Assembly (NCBI RefSeq): GCF_002811875.1
Contig: NZ_NPDZ01000003.1
Span: forward strand, 186,001 to 250,000
DNA: 64,000 nucleotides
DNA from: Leptospira perolatii
GTDB lineage: Bacteria > Spirochaetota > Leptospiria > Leptospirales > Leptospiraceae
Direction: 5' to 3'
Shown here in pieces: positions 49,567 to 59,027 of the stretch. Every line of letters starts with the position of its first letter. Within the stretch, counting starts at the first letter, position 1. The notes under the pieces are model-generated. The model had not been told where the DNA came from. It worked only from the letters and a program-made list of their open reading frames with translations, and made no database searches. The position numbers and the translations under genes are program-made.

Positions 49567-49594
49567 TTGACAAACATCTTTTCTAGGCTAAGAT
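49567..49594 (+). promoter_or_regulatory. Strong sigma-70-like promoter that predicts a leaderless mRNA
   Basis: TTGACA (49567-49572) and TAAGAT (49589-49594) are spaced 16 bp apart. The ATG of the next gene is at 49602, only seven bases after the -10, where transcription itself should start. No ribosome-binding sequence is present before the ATG, so translation from a leaderless message is likely. Confidence 0.55.
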
Positions 49595-49601
49595 CCACCG
49601 A

Positions 49602-50864
49602 ATGAAATTTCTTTCCGACACTCTCATTTTGCGTTTGTTTATCAGTTTTTCGTTATTTGTCTTTTCCTATGGGGTACTCTCTCAAGAAGGAGAGTTTGTT
49701 CACGCCAAGAAACCAGTCGGAGAAAGTCTTTCCGGGATCAAAAAGAGAGCCGATTTGCCTCCTGCAAAAATTTCTGGGACCGGCTTAAAAGCAATCGCGA
49801 TCGTTGGAGAAGTAGATGGAGAAGACGGTCCTCAAACTAGCACATACGTGAACAATATCAAAGGTGTTTCTAAAGTGCTACGTGATAGAGGAGTTACGGT
49901 AATTGAATTCTATCCGCCGGCAAATCGATGGAAGGATATCAAGGATGCTTCCAAAGGAGCAAACTTCATTTTATACGCTGGCCATGGAGTAGGAACAAAC
50001 TTGGATAAATCTCCGTACGACCAACGAGAAGTAGGAGGCTTTGCATTAGGAAAAGATTTTGTATCTAACGAAATGCTTCGCTCTGATTTGAAACCTGCCG
50101 ATGGTGCAGTCGTACTCTTTCTAGGTGCTTGTTTTACCGCGGGAAATATGGCTTACGATATGGGGGTCATCCGAGACGAGGAAGTGAAAAAAAGAATTTC
50201 CATGTATTCACAACCCTTTATCAAAACAGGCTTTAAAGGATATTTTGCCACTTGGGCACCCTGGACAGCTCAGACTATCATCGCTCAACTATTTGCTGGA
50301 AAATCTTACGGAGAAACCTATCTATCCCAAACCTCTGCACCTGAAGTTACCAAGTTATCCCATCCTTCTTTTGAAAATTCAGAGCTCTGGTACCATACAA
50401 AGCCCCCCATGACAAAACCGATTTACGATTATGCATTTGTAGGATCTCCTAATATACTAATCCAGAATTCGGCGCCTACGAACAGCGGCACAGATACGGA
50501 ACCAGAGATAAAGCCTAGCCCAAGCTTGAGCCCTGCAGAGTTGCAAAAGAAAAACAAACAGCTCTTTGTTGCAATTTATTCCAAGCAAGAGGATAAAGCA
50601 TTACAATTTCTGCAAGAAGGAGCAGACCCAAATGCAGACTACCAAGGCTGGAGGCCTTTGCATCTTTCTATCGTTTTCGATCTTCCGAATTTAGTAAAGG
50701 AACTGGTCCGTAGAAAAGCTTCCCTTAACTTCCAAGTAGACGGGTACACTCCCCTATCCTTAGCAACTGTGTATGAGAAACCTGAGCTGGTTGCAATTTT
50801 GGAAAACGCGGGCGCGACCAAGAGCAGAGCCGTCTCTAAAAAGCCTACAGCTCCTAAACTGTAA
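49602..50864 (+). CDS. Exported caspase-like protein with C-terminal ankyrin repeats
   Basis: The 420-residue precursor has a signal peptide (FISFSLFVFSYGVLSQ). Residues about 60-285 look like a clan CD cysteine-peptidase (caspase/CHAT-like) domain. A predicted strand ends in YAGHG (His128) and a second one ends in LFLGACFTAG (Cys177), which match the His-Gly and Ala-Cys signatures of the dyad at a spacing of 49 residues. A low-complexity linker (about 290-310) leads to two or three ankyrin repeats (about 315-405; GADPNADYQGWRPLHLS, GYTPLSLA). The protein would act outside the cytoplasm. Its target is unknown. Its 3' end overlaps the convergent gene by 11 bases. The catalytic role is inferred from motifs only. 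Confidence 0.72.
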   Translation: MKFLSDTLILRLFISFSLFVFSYGVLSQEGEFVHAKKPVGESLSGIKKRADLPPAKISGTGLKAIAIVGEVDGEDGPQTSTYVNNIKGVSKVLRDRGVTVIEFYPPANRWKDIKDASKGANFILYAGHGVGTNLDKSPYDQREVGGFALGKDFVSNEMLRSDLKPADGAVVLFLGACFTAGNMAYDMGVIRDEEVKKRISMYSQPFIKTGFKGYFATWAPWTAQTIIAQLFAGKSYGETYLSQTSAPEVTKLSHPSFENSELWYHTKPPMTKPIYDYAFVGSPNILIQNSAPTNSGTDTEPEIKPSPSLSPAELQKKNKQLFVAIYSKQEDKALQFLQEGADPNADYQGWRPLHLSIVFDLPNLVKELVRRKASLNFQVDGYTPLSLATVYEKPELVAILENAGATKSRAVSKKPTAPKL

Positions 50865-51324
50865 CCGAAAACTCTAATACGATATGATCTCCCTCTTTCA
50901 ATCGATTCCATCGAGAAACGAGATCATCGTATTGGAGGTATAATTCCCATACATCTTCATTGGAAATTTCTAATGGATAAGAGATAGAATAAATTCTGAA
51001 CTCACTTTGGATCAGTACTTGGAATTCATGATCGGTGCATGCGCCCGACCAAAGCGATTGAAGTGTTCTTGCAAGTAGTTCTGAAACCAAGGACTCAATA
51101 GGCAGAGTTCGTATAATTTCTTTGGTAGATAATTCGCTGACTGAATATCCTTGGTAGATATTCCCGAAAAACCCTTGCTTCAAACCGAAATAGCTTTCTA
51201 CTATAAAGTGAGCAAGATCGTGGATTGGCGTGTTCGGACCTAGATCCGATTTTTCAAAAGAGCCGTCCTGTTTCGTACAAACAAGTAGATTCCGTTTTTC
51301 TCTTTTAAAGATTTTGATTTCCAT
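50854..51324 (-). CDS. Conserved hypothetical protein with HDLAH motif
   Basis: The 156-residue soluble protein has no signal peptide. It contains a PIHDLAHFIVE segment near residues 32-42 and a GLKQGFFGNIYQG segment soon after, features I have seen in an unnamed conserved bacterial family; the function is not known. A pair of histidines in HDLAH could bind metal. The C-terminus is strand-rich (EGDHIVLEFSV). Its stop overlaps the end of the convergent caspase-like gene. Confidence 0.65.
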   Translation of the reverse strand: MEIKIFKREKRNLLVCTKQDGSFEKSDLGPNTPIHDLAHFIVESYFGLKQGFFGNIYQGYSVSELSTKEIIRTLPIESLVSELLARTLQSLWSGACTDHEFQVLIQSEFRIYSISYPLEISNEDVWELYLQYDDLVSRWNRLKEGDHIVLEFSVTV

Positions 51325-51631
51325 ACTAAATTTTTAGTTCTAAGTAGGACTGGTTAAATCTAATTTCTAGATTTTCCTGTTCCACAAGGGACAGTTTGGC
51401 TCAAGACAAAATCGGGCTGATACCGAGTACTTGCCATACTTTTGCCTTTTCCTGCTCGATCCATTCTAACCCCTTTTATTTATCCTTTCCCAGTTACTAG
51501 TTTTCTTAGAATTTTTCCAAACTTTTTTGCAACCTCCCGGAGAGATTCGACTCAGATCTAATAAATAGAGAGCACCAAGCGAAAGTTGCTTTAAAGACTT
51601 TTCTTAGGTGCTGGGTTCAAGGAGCGCTTCA
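51325..51631. promoter_or_regulatory. 307-bp divergent regulatory region with two hairpins
   Basis: No gene is visible. AAATCTA / TAGATTT (51356-51374, five-base loop) and CTGTTCC / GGGACAG (51377-51394, four-base loop, one wobble pair) lie side by side near the divergent hypothetical gene. A ribosome site AAGGAG stands before the desaturase ATG. The hairpins may be operators or a terminator. Confidence 0.4.
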
Positions 51632-52438
<807 letters not shown>

Positions 52439-52496
52439 TCAAATAGTCTAATCGAGTGAAACGATAGGATCGCAATCGATCAAAAAGATTGTGGTC

Positions 52497-52979
52497 CTAT
52501 TCTTTTTTGTTTCCTAAGTCCAAATCCCCTAACATCTCAGTTTCGTATTCCTTCTTTAGAAAAGAGTAAAATTCAACCGGCAGGACGATTTTATGATTCA
52601 GGACCTGCTCGAATAGCTTTCTGACCAGATCTTCGTTTTCAAATCCTGTAAAGATCCATTCAATTAATTCGAGTGCAAAATCTAGTCTGCCGTCTTGGGC
52701 AATGATGTTATGAAATACCTCGACTACTTCGGAAGTTTTATCTGCTTGCAGTAAGCCGCGAATTTCTACCGGGACGGTCTGCAGCAAAATCTGTTTTTTT
52801 GCGTTCGGAGTGCAGATAAACTCCTTTTGTCCAGGTTTAAGGTTGGAACGAATTGCGGAGTCGATTTCCTCTTTTGGAATACCAAATTTTTCTAATGTTT
52901 TGGCAAGGATCTCCCCTAAAATGAAATCCTGCAAAGGATGAAAAGGATATCCAGCTTTTTCAGGTTCGCTATTTGTCAT
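52497..52979 (-). CDS. Hypothetical helical protein coupled to the RsbW-like gene
   Basis: I do not recognise this 160-residue soluble, acidic, mainly helical protein. Its start overlaps the stop of the RsbW-like kinase gene by four bases, so they are translated together. Features are a PFHPLQDFILGEILAKTLEKFG start, a central QTVPVEIRGLL strand and a leucine-rich second half. It may be a partner in the same signalling system, but no domain supports more than that. Confidence 0.55.
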   Translation of the reverse strand: MTNSEPEKAGYPFHPLQDFILGEILAKTLEKFGIPKEEIDSAIRSNLKPGQKEFICTPNAKKQILLQTVPVEIRGLLQADKTSEVVEVFHNIIAQDGRLDFALELIEWIFTGFENEDLVRKLFEQVLNHKIVLPVEFYSFLKKEYETEMLGDLDLGNKKE

Positions 52980-53899
52980 TCATCCTTCTCGACGCTCGCC
53001 TGTTTTCTCACTTTATCAAATAGCCTTTCCAGTTCCTCGGAACTGTGCTCCTTGTTCGGTTGAAAAGAGCAAAATACCGCCTTAAAATATCTGTCCTTAT
53101 GAATCAAATCGAAGCCGGCAGATTGCATCATGGAAGCGATCTTATTTTCTCTTCCAATATGCACTACCAAAGTGACGGAAGACAATTTACTTTTTCTATG
53201 ATCTAGGTGAAAATAACAGATTGGTTCATCCGGGTCTAGCCGATCGATTTCTTGACGAAGATCGTCAAAACTGGTAACCGCTCGAATTCCTTTGGGGTCC
53301 CTGTAGTGGATTAATACTCTCTTAAAATAATAAACCTTATCTCCGTTTTCCCGAATCTCTACACCATTTAAGATTCTTCTTTCATCGGAGAGTTCCTTCA
53401 TGAGATATTCTCCCCTGCCCCTAGGGCTCTCAATATCGAAAAGATCCGAAGTAACGTCACCTCTTCTCACATTTTCGTTCACTTGAGATAGAGTATATTT
53501 CATCCCAGGTTGCATCTCGTGTTTAAACGACATTTTGAAATAAGGATTGGAGGTTTCCGTAAAAATTTCAAATTCCACTTCGGCGTACTTTCCATATCCG
53601 TGCTCTACGATATTCTGAATCGCTTCTGTAGTCACAATCCTCATTCTATCCGGATCAATTCCTACAATCGAAGCATATCGAAATGCAAAATTTTTGAGCT
53701 CGAACAAAGTGCCCAGGGAGGAATCTACCCTTGCATGAATTTCTTTATTAAGAATTTCCTCTCGAAGCAACGTGGTCTGAAACTTCATATAAGATAAACT
53801 TTTTTTCAAATACGGAGATCGATCTGTGTTTTCCAATTGCATTCGCAATTTATGATTTTGCTCTTCCAGATCTTTAAGTTTCTTTTCCAACGTTAGCAT
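52976..53899 (-). CDS. RsbW-like serine kinase (HATPase_c_2) with coiled-coil N-terminus
   Basis: This protein of 307 residues from the ATG at 53899 starts with a coiled coil (LEKKLKDLEEQNHKLRMQLE). An RsbW/SpoIIAB-type ATPase domain follows: TTEAIQNIVEHGYG has the Asn of the N-box, and DLFDIESPRGRGEYLMKEL is the G-box. The C-terminal 110 residues look like a separate alpha/beta domain. Such kinases phosphorylate STAS proteins and hold sigma factors. The frame stays open to a GTG at 54118, but those 73 extra residues look unlike protein, and GGGAG lies 11 bases before the ATG at 53899. It is divergent from a SpoIIE-type phosphatase gene, the opposing activity. Confidence 0.72.
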   Translation of the reverse strand: MLTLEKKLKDLEEQNHKLRMQLENTDRSPYLKKSLSYMKFQTTLLREEILNKEIHARVDSSLGTLFELKNFAFRYASIVGIDPDRMRIVTTEAIQNIVEHGYGKYAEVEFEIFTETSNPYFKMSFKHEMQPGMKYTLSQVNENVRRGDVTSDLFDIESPRGRGEYLMKELSDERRILNGVEIRENGDKVYYFKRVLIHYRDPKGIRAVTSFDDLRQEIDRLDPDEPICYFHLDHRKSKLSSVTLVVHIGRENKIASMMQSAGFDLIHKDRYFKAVFCSFQPNKEHSSEELERLFDKVRKQASVEKDE

Positions 53900-54256
53900 A
53901 GTTTTTATCGCTCCCTTTCCAAAAGGATCTGCTTTTGAATCTGAGTCGCTTTCAGGCGTGTAATTTCTTCCGCGTGCCTGGATATATCCAGTCCGGAATA
54001 AGCATTCAGTATTACAACTAATATCGGGTGACGACTCCCGGAAATTTGCCAATTCGTGCAAATCTTTTTCTAGTTTCTCGGTTTTCTTTTGCCTCCTTAG
54101 ATGTAACGCATTTTTCACAGATTCTTAGTACATTTTATAATTTCATAGCCTAACATCTAACATATCCATAAGCGAATCACAAAACCCACTCAATTGAAAA
54201 GTCCTTAAAAAACCAAATTTCCATAAATTAATAATATATCCGCCGGGGCAAATTTT
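53900..54256. promoter_or_regulatory. 357-bp divergent regulatory region
   Basis: This region lies between the start of the RsbW-like gene and the SpoIIE-type gene. It is open in the minus-strand frame back to 54118 but does not look coding. An AAGGAGG ribosome-site-like sequence on the minus strand (near 54090) has no start codon at the right distance. CGGGG lies nine bases before the plus-strand ATG. I see no clear palindrome. Confidence 0.35.
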
Positions 54257-56638
54257 ATGAGCTTTAGACAAAAGATTTTCCTAATATTAGGAGCAAGTCA
54301 GTTATTACTCGTAGTCATACTCGCGATCACTTTCATTCAAATGATTGACCGAGTAAAGAACGAACCGCAGGACAAGCGGGCGCAAGACAGATCTTCGGAA
54401 TTTAGAAGCGAATTAAAGCACAAAGAAGAAGTCATTCGACTCTTGTTAAAAGAAATCGAAAGGAACGCAAAAACGAAATCGATTTTGGAGTCCGGAATAA
54501 GATCTAGAAGCATATTAGAAGCCAATCTTGATTATTTCAAAGGAATCATGAGCCAGTACGATCTTTCTATATTCGAAATATTGGATACGAAAGGGAAGGT
54601 CTTTTACAGGTTCCATCGACCTAAAGATTTTGGAGACGATAAATCAGGACAAAAGATAGTAATGGAAGCTCTAAACGGAAGAGTCGCATCAACTTTAGAG
54701 ATCGGGCACAGCGGCTTAGGACTTAGAGTGACTTCTCCCCTAAACAATGGCGGACTGATTTTGGTCGGGCAAGTAGTTGATGAGAAATTTCTTCATTCGA
54801 TTACCGGCGAAGACGTTCATATGGCTATATTCGAAAAAGGAAAATTAGTTTCCTCGTCCGACAGAACAATCTCCGAATTTTTGAGCGAAATAAACCATTC
54901 CAAGGTACAGGACGGCTCGCGACTTAAATTCTCTGGAAAGCATTTTTACATTTCAAAAATCCCTTATGAATCAAAAGGTTTGAGCGAATTAAGATTAGAT
55001 TTTATTCTAATGATCGACGAAACCGAGTTACATGAATCTACCAGAAACCTTTGGATTTATTGCGGTCTTATTGCCTTGATCGTGTTCAGTGGAATTCTGA
55101 TCGCTTCCTATCTATTTTCCAGAGACATTATTCATGCGGTCAAAGCATTGAACTTCGCGATGAAAAATCCGGAAGAAGATGAGACGATGATCATTGATCT
55201 AAATCGATCCGACGAACTCGGAGAAATGGGAGAAGTGTTTATCCAGATGAAAAAGGATTTGATGGAGCACCAGAGTTCTCTCGAATCTAAAGTAATCGAA
55301 AAGACCAAGGAACTACAAGAAACCTTGGGCGAGGTACAGACTTTGAAAGAAAAACAAGACGGTGACTACTATCTCACTTCCTTGCTTTTAAAGCCTTTGG
55401 CTTCCCTACTCTACCAAAGCCAAGTTACCAAAATAGAATCTGTTCTGAAGCAAAAGAAGAACTTCAAATTCAGAAACAGATTCTCTGAGATCGGAGGGGA
55501 TCTAGTTTCCATCCAAGAAATTACTCTTTATGGAAAAAAATATTTAGTACTGATGAACTCCGATGCAATGGGTAAATCCATTCAAGGAGCAGGTGGTGCG
55601 CTGGTAATGGGTACAGTATTTAAGGCGATTATCACTCGGACCAATCTCTCTAGAACCAACCAGAAAAAATTCCCAGAGAAGTGGCTCAAAGATTGCTACA
55701 CCGAACTTCAGAACGTCTTCGTAACCTTTGACGGGACGATGTTAGTTTCCGCCGTTATATGCCTGTTAGATGAAGAACTAGGAGCTCTCTATTATGTGAA
55801 TGCGGAACATCCTAGCATGGTCCTTTATCGAGATGGAAAGGCTAGCTTCATAGATCAGAACATGACGGAAAGAAAGCTCGGATTTACCGAAAATTCTATC
55901 GAGCCTCGAATTGGAGTCTTTAAAATAGAATCTAGGGATTTGATTTTCATAGGTTCCGACGGAAAGGACGACTTACTGATAGAATCTCCTGAGTCCGGCG
56001 ATACAGTCATGAACGAAGACGAGTATCTATTCTTAAGATTTATAGAAATCTCAAACGGAAATCTTCACGATCTAGAAAGATTGCTCGAAACCAGTGGAGA
56101 AATTTCCGACGACTTAAGTTTGATGAGAATTGGATACAAAGAGAATAATGTTCCGGTTGCTCCGAGTGTGCCTGCAGAGTATACTTTACTAGTTCAGGAA
56201 GGAATTCGAGAATACAAGAACGGAAATCTTGAAGCGACCAAGTCTTTCTTTCACCAAGCTTTGGAAATAGAAAATTCGGATCCCACTCTCCTCAAACAGT
56301 TGGCAAGGATCTCTTTGAATTCGCGGGAGTTCGAGCAAGCTATAGAATACTGTAATGCGTATCTGAATAAATTCCCATTCGACAACGAATACATTTACTA
56401 TGTTTCTTATGCGTATCGAAAGACCAAGGATTACAATAGGGCGATAGAATTCTCCGAAAAACTCCGTTCTAGAGAACCGGAAAATATTCGAAACTTGAAA
56501 CATTTGGTGGAACTCTATCGCCTTACAGGAAGTAGATTGAAATTCAAAAACACCATCACTTTCCTCAAAATACTGGTTTCAAAAACGGAGCTCATGGAAG
56601 AGGAGAAGAAAACTCCGGAAGGAGCATTGCTTGCTTAG
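54257..56638 (+). CDS. Membrane sensor phosphatase: Cache-like, HAMP, SpoIIE/PP2C, TPR
   Basis: The 793-residue protein has an N-terminal helix (about residues 10-28), an extracytoplasmic sensor of about 240 residues with Cache-like features (FEILDTKGKVFYRFHRP), a second helix (about 270-292) and a HAMP region. A coiled coil, a SpoIIE/PP2C domain (about 395-640) and three TPR-like repeats follow (from EYTLLVQEGIREYKNGN). The phosphatase domain is unusual: the first acidic motif reads SEIGGDLVSIQEI in place of the usual GGDFYD, and later motifs are weak (IGSDGKDDLL), so activity is not certain. It is followed by the NAD-kinase-like and STAS genes and is divergent from the RsbW-like gene. Confidence 0.82.
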   Translation: MSFRQKIFLILGASQLLLVVILAITFIQMIDRVKNEPQDKRAQDRSSEFRSELKHKEEVIRLLLKEIERNAKTKSILESGIRSRSILEANLDYFKGIMSQYDLSIFEILDTKGKVFYRFHRPKDFGDDKSGQKIVMEALNGRVASTLEIGHSGLGLRVTSPLNNGGLILVGQVVDEKFLHSITGEDVHMAIFEKGKLVSSSDRTISEFLSEINHSKVQDGSRLKFSGKHFYISKIPYESKGLSELRLDFILMIDETELHESTRNLWIYCGLIALIVFSGILIASYLFSRDIIHAVKALNFAMKNPEEDETMIIDLNRSDELGEMGEVFIQMKKDLMEHQSSLESKVIEKTKELQETLGEVQTLKEKQDGDYYLTSLLLKPLASLLYQSQVTKIESVLKQKKNFKFRNRFSEIGGDLVSIQEITLYGKKYLVLMNSDAMGKSIQGAGGALVMGTVFKAIITRTNLSRTNQKKFPEKWLKDCYTELQNVFVTFDGTMLVSAVICLLDEELGALYYVNAEHPSMVLYRDGKASFIDQNMTERKLGFTENSIEPRIGVFKIESRDLIFIGSDGKDDLLIESPESGDTVMNEDEYLFLRFIEISNGNLHDLERLLETSGEISDDLSLMRIGYKENNVPVAPSVPAEYTLLVQEGIREYKNGNLEATKSFFHQALEIENSDPTLLKQLARISLNSREFEQAIEYCNAYLNKFPFDNEYIYYVSYAYRKTKDYNRAIEFSEKLRSREPENIRNLKHLVELYRLTGSRLKFKNTITFLKILVSKTELMEEEKKTPEGALLA

Positions 56639-56720
56639 GTTGAAAACCCGATAAGATTTCGAGAAAACGATTTCTTTTTTCCTTTCCGGAGCGTCAAATA
56701 CCTACCGATATTGGTATTCA

Positions 56721-57623
56721 ATGCTTTCGGAAAGGCTTAAGCACTTAGACTCCGTTTTAGTAGTATTCAAAAGAACCAAGTTCGAATTGGATCTAGACCA
56801 GTATGGCTCCCTAGAGGAATTCAAAAGAGTGGCCTCGATTCAGAACGATTCATTCAAACGAGTCTATAATTCCCATATAAGACAATTGGAAAGTAGAGAA
56901 GAAGTAATGCGTCTCTTTCCAAAAGGCACTTTCATTTTTAGAGAAGGTTTGGACGAGAGGGATATTTCCCATTTCGATTTGGTCATCTGTCTAGGCGGAG
57001 ACAATCATTTTACATACGTGGCTCACCACGCAGCAGAGAACCTTGTTCTGGGTTGCAATTCGGATCCGGAGACCTCTGTGGGAGCTCTACTGTCCTTCCA
57101 TTCGGATGATTTGAGAAAGAGCCTGTCCTCTAATTGGTCAGACTCACATATCGAAGAATGGCCCTTGATCAGTGTCAGAATCGAGTACCCCGATGGTAGG
57201 CAGGTTCGGACTTTCCAAGGAATCAGCGAAATCTCGATTCGAAATAATAGCCCGGACCTTACTAGCCGATTCTTAATTTCACATGGAAATGAGAGCGAAG
57301 AGCAAAAATGTTCCGGACTTTTAGTTTACACTGGTGCTGGATCCACAGGATGGGTTATGTCTTGCGAAAATCGAGACGTAAGTTTTGACAAGCAAGCGCC
57401 TTATTTCAAAGTGTACTGTAGAGAGCTTAGAAAAAAAGAGCATATTAAATATAAACTAGACCACTTTACGGTGACCGATTCCTTTCGTCTAATTTCAGAG
57501 ATGCGAGGAGGAATTTCGATCGATTCGTTAGCCGAGCGAATCTACGATTTCCCACCTGGAGCCATCGCAGAGTTCTCAGTTTCACCAAAAAGATTACAAG
57601 TGGTCGTCAGGAACAATGGATAG
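56721..57623 (+). CDS. NAD-kinase-like protein with altered GGDG motif
   Basis: The 300-residue protein resembles the ATP-NAD kinase family, most like the NADK2 (mitochondrial) branch: [15 protein letters not shown] in place of [19 protein letters not shown] (compare NADK2 NTDPERSEG) and [10 protein letters not shown]. The replacement of Gly-Thr by Asn-His in the nucleotide loop is unusual and may alter substrate or activity. It overlaps the STAS gene by eight bases, so the two are translated together within a signalling locus. Hence a regulatory nucleotide-sensing role is possible, but plain NADP synthesis is equally allowed. There is no signal peptide. Confidence 0.75.
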   Translation: MLSERLKHLDSVLVVFKRTKFELDLDQYGSLEEFKRVASIQNDSFKRVYNSHIRQLESREEVMRLFPKGTFIFREGLDERDISHFDLVICLGGDNHFTYVAHHAAENLVLGCNSDPETSVGALLSFHSDDLRKSLSSNWSDSHIEEWPLISVRIEYPDGRQVRTFQGISEISIRNNSPDLTSRFLISHGNESEEQKCSGLLVYTGAGSTGWVMSCENRDVSFDKQAPYFKVYCRELRKKEHIKYKLDHFTVTDSFRLISEMRGGISIDSLAERIYDFPPGAIAEFSVSPKRLQVVVRNNG

Positions 57624-57960
57624 TTTGAGAATTATAAAACAAGAAGCAGGACGAGATATCACAGTATATTTATTGTCCGGAAGACTGGACGAATCCACAT
57701 TCCCTTCTTTTAAGGAAACCATTTTAGATGCAACTCACACTGCTAATACAGTGATGAATCTCTCAGAGTTGAAGTATGTTTCTAGTTCTGGCATCCGAGC
57801 AGTATTCGAGCTCAAAAACCGACTCAGTCACGAGGGCAAAAAGCTAATCCTTACCGAGGCCGGAGAAAAAGTGATTCAGATCTTCAATCTACTCGGACTT
57901 TGGAAGCCATTCACTCACTTTGAAAAAGAAGAGGACGCAATCGCTTCTTGTCTTAGGTAA
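57616..57960 (+). CDS. STAS-domain anti-sigma-factor antagonist
   Basis: The 114-residue protein is a single STAS domain like SpoIIAA/Rsb[17 protein letters not shown] forms the first strands, and [18 protein letters not shown] holds the phosphorylatable serine (Ser58, the position of SpoIIAA Ser58) before the alpha-2 helix. A kinase of the RsbW type and a SpoIIE-type phosphatase are encoded in the same locus, so the full partner-switch triad is present. Overlap with the NAD-kinase-like gene implies shared translation. Its sigma-factor target is not in the locus. Confidence 0.9.
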   Translation: MDSLRIIKQEAGRDITVYLLSGRLDESTFPSFKETILDATHTANTVMNLSELKYVSSSGIRAVFELKNRLSHEGKKLILTEAGEKVIQIFNLLGLWKPFTHFEKEEDAIASCLR

Positions 57961-58047
57961 CTTTTTCTAAGATCGGATTCGATCCCTTGCGAAATTTTGC
58001 CGAAGATCAAGCAGGGATTACGTAAGCAAAACCGAAGCACTGCGTTA

Positions 58048-58067
58048 ACGCCGATAGTAATCGGCGT
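58048..58067. repeat. 8-bp hairpin beside the orphan gene
   Basis: ACGCCGAT and ATCGGCGT pair around AGTA. It lies 25 bp beyond the end of the orphan AT-rich gene. An overlapping palindrome GCGTTAACGC is at 58042-58051. No T-run follows, so a terminator role is uncertain. Confidence 0.5.
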
Positions 58068-58091
58068 GAGTGTACAGATTCAAACGTTTTT

Positions 58092-58817
58092 CTAAGGAAG
58101 AATCTCTGTTCTATATAATTTGATACTGCCTTCTTTGAGCGACCAAAGAATCAAATTAAAGAAGGTATTAGGTCTTACCTCTTTATCGTACTTTTCAGAA
58201 TACCAAGGAATCTTTTCCAAGATTCTTAGATGATCAATTTCCTCAGGTTTATCTATAAAAAAGATTATTTCAGTATTAGCTGGTTTGTCCTCTTGATATT
58301 TCCTTAACGGCAGTTGCCTATTTTTATCTCTTATCTTTTCTACTACGTCAAAATTTCCAGAATCAGGTGAGTAGATTTGGCAATTATGTATGCTTAGAGG
58401 CTGGCAATCTTTCTGAACAAAGAGTAATCGATCAACATCAACATGTCTTTTTTCCCCACCGATCGAAGAATGAAAGCGGAATCTCCAGAAGCTTTTGCCC
58501 TTAGTAGGATCGCTTCCAAATGGATTAATAATAATTTCTTTTCCGATATTAGGGTTCAGTACACCCAAACTATCAAAAGAAAGACATTTTCCTAGTACCC
58601 ATACAGCAGCATCCTCTTTAACTTTAGGAATTATTTCCGAAGCCCTTTCATAAAACTTCTTATAAGCGGCCTCATCATCAAGAAAATTAGGAATTTCTAA
58701 TCGTTTATCAAAGAAATGTTCTTTATTTTTCCGGAGAAATTCAGCTGTGGATTCATTTGTTGCAAATTCATATATTGAGAATTCCTGTTTATTAATGCTT
58801 AAATATATTTTCTTCAT
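58092..58817 (-). CDS. Orphan hypothetical protein of atypical composition
   Basis: I do not recognise this 242-residue protein. It is soluble, without signal peptide or helices, and rich in Lys, Ile, Asn and Phe. Its codons are visibly more AT-rich than those of the flanking genes, which suggests acquisition from elsewhere. Features are a FFDKRLEIPNFL segment near residue 35, SFWRFRFHSSIGGEKRHVDV in the middle and IIFFIDKPEEIDH near the end. I prefer the ATG at 58817, which directly precedes a natural MKKIYLSINKQEF start; the in-frame ATG at 58862 would begin in the more GC-rich flank. It lies between a hairpin (58048-58067) and a folded sequence (58921-59027). Confidence 0.6.
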   Translation of the reverse strand: MKKIYLSINKQEFSIYEFATNESTAEFLRKNKEHFFDKRLEIPNFLDDEAAYKKFYERASEIIPKVKEDAAVWVLGKCLSFDSLGVLNPNIGKEIIINPFGSDPTKGKSFWRFRFHSSIGGEKRHVDVDRLLFVQKDCQPLSIHNCQIYSPDSGNFDVVEKIRDKNRQLPLRKYQEDKPANTEIIFFIDKPEEIDHLRILEKIPWYSEKYDKEVRPNTFFNLILWSLKEGSIKLYRTEILP

Positions 58818-58920
58818 TATTAAGTTATTTAAATGACGCCGATTAATAGCGCCTACCTTCATCTGAGTGAATTCTCTCCAAATCTCTGCTGCTTAGGTTT
58901 CCGCCTTGCTTCATAAGACC

Positions 58921-59027
58921 GGATAAGGAAATTCGCAAGGCCCGAGAGTGGGCCAGGGATGGCCAAACGTCCTGGAGCTTGATACAGGATGTATCAGCGG
59001 AAGGCGAGGGTTGCGATTTCCGCATCC
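58921..59027. ncRNA. Highly structured 107-nt element, candidate structured RNA or folded DNA site
   Basis: The ends pair: GGAT and GGAAAT-T-CGCAA (58921-58938) with TTGCG-ATTTCC and ATCC (59011-59027), giving about 15 bp with one bulged T and a small internal loop. Inside are GGCCC/GGGCC (58939-58954), the alternative CCAGG/CCTGG (58953-58975) and a perfect 7-bp hairpin TGATACA-GGA-TGTATCA (58980-58996). It is GC-richer than its neighbours. The strand and function are unknown; it does not match a tRNA. Confidence 0.45.

Noticed and set aside
53900..54118. N-terminal extension of the RsbW-like kinase to a GTG at 54118
   Set aside because: The added residues lack protein-like periodicity, the start is GTG without a ribosome site, and a good ATG follows at 53899.
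58042..58067. Integron attC site next to the orphan gene
   Set aside because: The core GTTRRRY/RYYYAAC boxes cannot be placed convincingly at both ends and no integrase gene is present; it is kept only as an open possibility in the findings.
58843..59025. Short open frame over the folded element at 58.9 kb
   Set aside because: The strong secondary structure explains the sequence better than a 60-residue peptide without homology features.
58921..59027. tRNA or tmRNA identity for the folded element
   Set aside because: No T-loop GGTTCGA motif, no acceptor-like CCA end and no anticodon arm could be placed.
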